A stretch of 64,000 bases of DNA, from positions 1-64,000 of the forward strand of contig NZ_JPME01000007.1 in NCBI RefSeq assembly GCF_000732605.1, read 5' to 3'. Both the position numbers and the translations under genes were made by a program. Position 1 is the stretch's first letter; every line of letters begins with the position of its first letter. This DNA comes from Lacrimispora celerecrescens (GTDB lineage: Bacteria > Bacillota > Clostridia > Lachnospirales > Lachnospiraceae). The notes under the pieces were generated by a model. The model saw nothing but the letters and a program-made list of their open reading frames with translations, did no database searches and had not been told where the DNA came from. Positions 61,245 through 64,000 of the stretch are shown here, in pieces.

Positions 61245-62498
61245 ATGAGGAAAAGACAGGGAATACTGATTATTTCTGATGGCCTGGGAGACCGGCCGAT
61301 AAAGGCGCTGGGCGGTTTAACCCCGTTAGAATATGCAAACACGCCAAACCTGGACCGCCTGGCAAGGGAAGGCTGCACAGGGAACGTATACCCCATCGCC
61401 CCAGGGATACCCGTTGGCACTGATGTGGGCCATATGGAGATCTTTGGCTGCGATTCCAATAAGTACTACCCCGGCAGGGGGCCTCTGGAAGCTTTAAGCG
61501 GAGGAATCGAAATCAGGGAAGGGGATGTTGCCTTTCGCGGGAATTTCGGAACCATTGACGAGGAATATACGGTGATTGACCGGAGAGCCGGACGGATTCA
61601 GGATGGGACCAGGGAACTTGCCGAAGCCTTATCCGGTATGAAGCTTAAAGACGGCACCACAGTTCTCGTAAAGGAGCTGACCCAGCACAGGGTCGCAGTG
61701 GTGCTTCGTGGGAAGGAACTGTCTGCGGCTATTGTACCCACAGATGTCGGCACTGCCAACGAAGGTGCAAAGCTGGTGATCCCCTGCCCAGAGGATCCTG
61801 CCTGTAAAGAGGCTGCAAAAACTGCTGAAAACCTGTGGGAATTTACCCTGAATGCTATGGAGATCCTAAAAAACCATCCTGTCAACCAGGAACGGGTCAG
61901 GAACGGACTGCTGCCGGCCAACGTAATCATAACCAGGGGACCGGGGCAGCTAAGCACCATACCGAGTACGGCCCGGCAGCTTGGCATCCGTGCCCTCTGC
62001 ATTGCAGGCGATATCACCGTAGGAGGGATCGCCCGGCTGGTTGGTTTCGATTATTACGTACAGGATTCCTTTACCGGTGGATTTAACACAGACATCATGG
62101 GAAAAGCCCGCAAGGCTGTGGATTCTATAAAGGAAGGCTACGACTGGGTCATCGTCCATATAAAGGGCACCGATCTGGCTGGTCATGACAACCAGCCTTT
62201 GGAAAAGGTCCGGATCATAGAAGAGATCGACGGCATGGCAGGCTATATCATGGATCACATTAGCGGAGAACAATGTTACATCGCTTTCACAGCAGACCAT
62301 TCCACCCCCTGTGAAGCAAGAGACCATACAGGAGACGGCGTCCCCACCATTATATGGGGAGGGGATGTAAGACGGGATAAGACAGAAAAGGCGGGAGAAA
62401 CCTTTTTTATGGAAGGAGCCTTACAAAACCTTAAGGCAAGGGATATATTTACCATACAAATGGACCTGATGGGCTTTACCAAAAAAAGAGGAGCCTGA
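61245..62498 (+). CDS. apgM: ApgM-type cofactor-independent phosphoglycerate mutase-like enzyme
   Basis: This 417-aa protein belongs to the alkaline-phosphatase superfamily. The metal and nucleophile motif is ISDGLGDRP with the serine near residue 10. The GTDVGHMEIFGC and GRGPLEALSGGI motifs are typical of archaeal-type ApgM, and DLAGHDNQPLEKV plus FTADHSTPC carry later metal ligands. It interconverts 2- and 3-phosphoglycerate or acts on a related compound. The ATG at 61245 is chosen over 61233, which would abut the GAGG site, but spacing is then long, so the start is uncertain. Confidence 0.8.
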   Translation: MRKRQGILIISDGLGDRPIKALGGLTPLEYANTPNLDRLAREGCTGNVYPIAPGIPVGTDVGHMEIFGCDSNKYYPGRGPLEALSGGIEIREGDVAFRGNFGTIDEEYTVIDRRAGRIQDGTRELAEALSGMKLKDGTTVLVKELTQHRVAVVLRGKELSAAIVPTDVGTANEGAKLVIPCPEDPACKEAAKTAENLWEFTLNAMEILKNHPVNQERVRNGLLPANVIITRGPGQLSTIPSTARQLGIRALCIAGDITVGGIARLVGFDYYVQDSFTGGFNTDIMGKARKAVDSIKEGYDWVIVHIKGTDLAGHDNQPLEKVRIIEEIDGMAGYIMDHISGEQCYIAFTADHSTPCEARDHTGDGVPTIIWGGDVRRDKTEKAGETFFMEGALQNLKARDIFTIQMDLMGFTKKRGA

Positions 62499-62509
62499 TC
62501 CAGAAAATA

Positions 62510-62562
62510 AAAGAAAGCGCCGGAAAATGATGAAACTGCTGTCATTTTCCGGCGCTTTTTGT
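62510..62562. terminator. strong bidirectional terminator
   Basis: AAAGCGCCGGAAAATGA (62514-62530) pairs exactly with its inverted copy at 62542-62558, flanked by A and T runs. It separates the converging apgM-like and aminotransferase genes. Confidence 0.95.
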
Positions 62563-62563
62563 T

Positions 62564-63871
62564 TTATGATTCTTTTAAAATCTTGTCAATGCTTACGATC
62601 TTCACACAAAGAGCGAATAATTCCATCGCAAGGATCAGATCAGATAAAGGAGGATAAGAAGGCGCAATGCGGATATTATTATCCCTTGGATCCTTACCAT
62701 ATGGGTAAGTGGCTCCTGCTCCGGTCATGACCAGACCGGATTTCTTACACCTTGCTACAATGGCTTTTGCACATCCGTTAAGAGAATCAAAGGAAATGAA
62801 ATAGCCTCCTTTGGGACTGGTCCATTCTCCGATTCCAAGTCCGCCAAGCTCTCTCTCTAAGATCTGGTTCACTGCTTCGAATTTCGGTCTCATGATGTCT
62901 GCATGCTTTCTCATATGCTCTACCATGCCGTGAATATCTCCAAAGAAGCGTACATGACGCAGCTGGTTCACCTTGTCATGGCCGATGGTCTGGATCTTTA
63001 ACTGCTTCATAATGTCAACCAGGTTGTTCTGGCTGGCCGCGATGGTTGCGATACCGGAGCCTGGGAAGCTGACCTTTGAGGTGGAGGCGAATTTATAAAC
63101 CATATCCGGATTTCCGGCTCTCTTACACTCAGCAAGGATTTCAATGAGATGATCCTGGTCCCTGTCATATAAATGATGAATGGTATACGCATTGTCCCAG
63201 TAGATACGGAAGTCTTTGGCAGCCGGTTTTAAACGGGCAAAACGGCGTACGGTATCATCGGAATAGGAAATTCCCTGAGGATTAGAATACTTTGGAACGC
63301 ACCAGATTCCTTTAATGGAATCATCGTTTGCCACCAGCTCTTCCACCATATCCATATCCGGACCGGTTGGGGTCATGGGGACATTCACCATCTCGATCCC
63401 AAAATATTCGGTTATGGAGAAATGCCTGTCGTATCCAGGAACAGGGCATAAGAATTTCACTTTATCCAGCTTACTCCAGGGAGTGCTTCCCATAACGCCG
63501 TGAGTCATAGAACGGGAAACCGTATCATACATGACATTTAAGCTGGAATTGCCGTAAATAATAATATGGTCAGGCGCAACTTCCATCATATCGGCAAGAA
63601 GCTCCTTTGCCTCCTTGATTCCATCAAGCACCCCATAGTTACGGCAGTCGGTACCGTCATCACAGGTTAAATCGTCGTTGCTGCTTAATACATCCATCAT
63701 TCCCATGGATATATCCAGCTGTTCTGTGCTGGGCTTTCCTCTGGACATATCAAGCCTTAAGTCCTTGCCCTGAAACTCCTTATACTGCACGTGAAGCTGT
63801 TTTCTCAGTTCCTGTAACTCTTCCTTTGTCATCTCAACATATGGCTTCATAGATTTCATTTTCCTCCTCAT
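62564..63871 (-). CDS. aspartate aminotransferase-like PLP enzyme (subgroup Ic)
   Basis: This 435-aa fold-type I aminotransferase has the subgroup Ic signature LDMSRGKPSTEQLDIS at the start, the YGNSSLNVMYD cofactor pocket, VPKYSNPQG, DNAYTIHHLY and the PLP lysine in ASTSKVSFPGSG, followed by NIRIAPSYPP with the carboxylate-binding arginine. It should transfer the amino group of aspartate or a similar acid to 2-oxoglutarate. AAAGGAG lies 5 bases before the ATG at 63871, which favours that start over inner ATGs. It follows gatB by 10 bases. Confidence 0.87.
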   Translation of the reverse strand: MRRKMKSMKPYVEMTKEELQELRKQLHVQYKEFQGKDLRLDMSRGKPSTEQLDISMGMMDVLSSNDDLTCDDGTDCRNYGVLDGIKEAKELLADMMEVAPDHIIIYGNSSLNVMYDTVSRSMTHGVMGSTPWSKLDKVKFLCPVPGYDRHFSITEYFGIEMVNVPMTPTGPDMDMVEELVANDDSIKGIWCVPKYSNPQGISYSDDTVRRFARLKPAAKDFRIYWDNAYTIHHLYDRDQDHLIEILAECKRAGNPDMVYKFASTSKVSFPGSGIATIAASQNNLVDIMKQLKIQTIGHDKVNQLRHVRFFGDIHGMVEHMRKHADIMRPKFEAVNQILERELGGLGIGEWTSPKGGYFISFDSLNGCAKAIVARCKKSGLVMTGAGATYPYGKDPRDNNIRIAPSYPPLSDLILAMELFALCVKIVSIDKILKES

Positions 63872-63881
63872 ATAGACTCCT

Positions 63882-64000
63882 TTAACCTAATAGTTCTTTA
63901 AGAATTCTGTTGACCGCTCCCGGATCGGCTTTTCCCTTCATGGACCTCATGGTCTGGCCTACCAAAAACCCAAAAGCTTTCTCTTTCCCACTATGATAAT
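63882..64000 (-). CDS. gatB: Asp-tRNA(Asn)/Glu-tRNA(Gln) amidotransferase subunit B, 3' end only
   Basis: Only the last 39 codons are in the window; they read [20 protein letters not shown] then [15 protein letters not shown]. This is the C-terminal YqeY-like tail of GatB, which helps convert mischarged Glu-tRNA(Gln) or Asp-tRNA(Asn). The gene continues beyond position 64000. The aminotransferase gene follows closely and may be cotranscribed. Confidence 0.88.
   Translation of the reverse strand, partial: YHSGKEKAFGFLVGQTMRSMKGKADPGAVNRILKELLG

Noticed and set aside
1-64000. CRISPR array
   Set aside because: No set of regularly spaced identical repeats was seen. The repeats found are the two Rhs cores, att cores, leaders and shufflon edges.

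Overview
The window looks like chromosome from a Gram-positive anaerobe of the Clostridia, probably Lachnospiraceae (Lacrimispora / Clostridium saccharolyticum-like). This placement is an inference from gene content: GatB, MetA, FeoAB, YesMN-type sugar ABC operons, BlaI/BlaR1, clostridial class B PBPs, and strong AGGAGG-type ribosome binding sites with TTG and GTG starts. No rRNA, tRNA, CRISPR array or replication origin was seen.

Layout. 1-2.2 kb holds a broken IS200/IS605 transposase, a methyltransferase and a small membrane protein. 2.2-5.9 kb is a minus-strand operon rluF-like / ligA (three 1-base frameshifts) / metA. 6.0-6.5 kb is a bacteriohemerythrin. 6.5-23.4 kb is the feo locus: feoA, feoB and a small HMA-like gene, in which feoB is cut in two by a 14,128-bp element. 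A large serine recombinase sits at the left end of the element, and 6-bp CACATG direct repeats (7664-7669 and 21792-21797) mark the junctions. Joining the outer flanks restores a FeoB frame of about 715 codons; joining the inner flanks gives a 40-bp dyad typical of a serine-integrase attP. The cargo is an ogt-alkA-adaA alkylation-repair operon, a 47-aa ORF sharing its leader with the recombinase, a sugar ABC transporter with a two-component system, an IlvD/Edd dehydratase with a divergent GntR regulator, and a CcdA-TlpA fusion.

23.5-32.4 kb is a second sugar ABC / YesMN operon ending in a heparinase-like lyase. 32.5-34.8 kb is blaI-blaR1. An operator of the same design occurs at the promoter of a two-PBP operon at 49.3-54.3 kb, so the two loci probably form one beta-lactam-responsive regulon.

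35-46.3 kb is an Rhs polymorphic-toxin locus: a W-rich/cohesin-like protein, an 1806-aa Rhs protein with a caspase-like tip, a candidate membrane immunity protein, then a broken second Rhs core carrying another toxin tip and two immunity-like genes. Remnants of IS66 and a group II intron lie here.

46.5-49.2 kb appears to be a small shufflon. Two tail-to-tail pairs of phage-tail-fibre C-terminal cassettes flank a tyrosine recombinase. One cassette is joined to a fixed N-terminus behind a consensus promoter bracketed by two LexA-type SOS boxes. 54.5-64 kb is ordinary chromosome: a DtxR-like regulator, icd, a GNAT enzyme, two LysR regulators, a DASS transporter operon with an ApgM-type mutase, an aminotransferase, and the 3' end of gatB.

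The two most unusual structures are the feoB-splitting element and the SOS-controlled tail-fibre shufflon.
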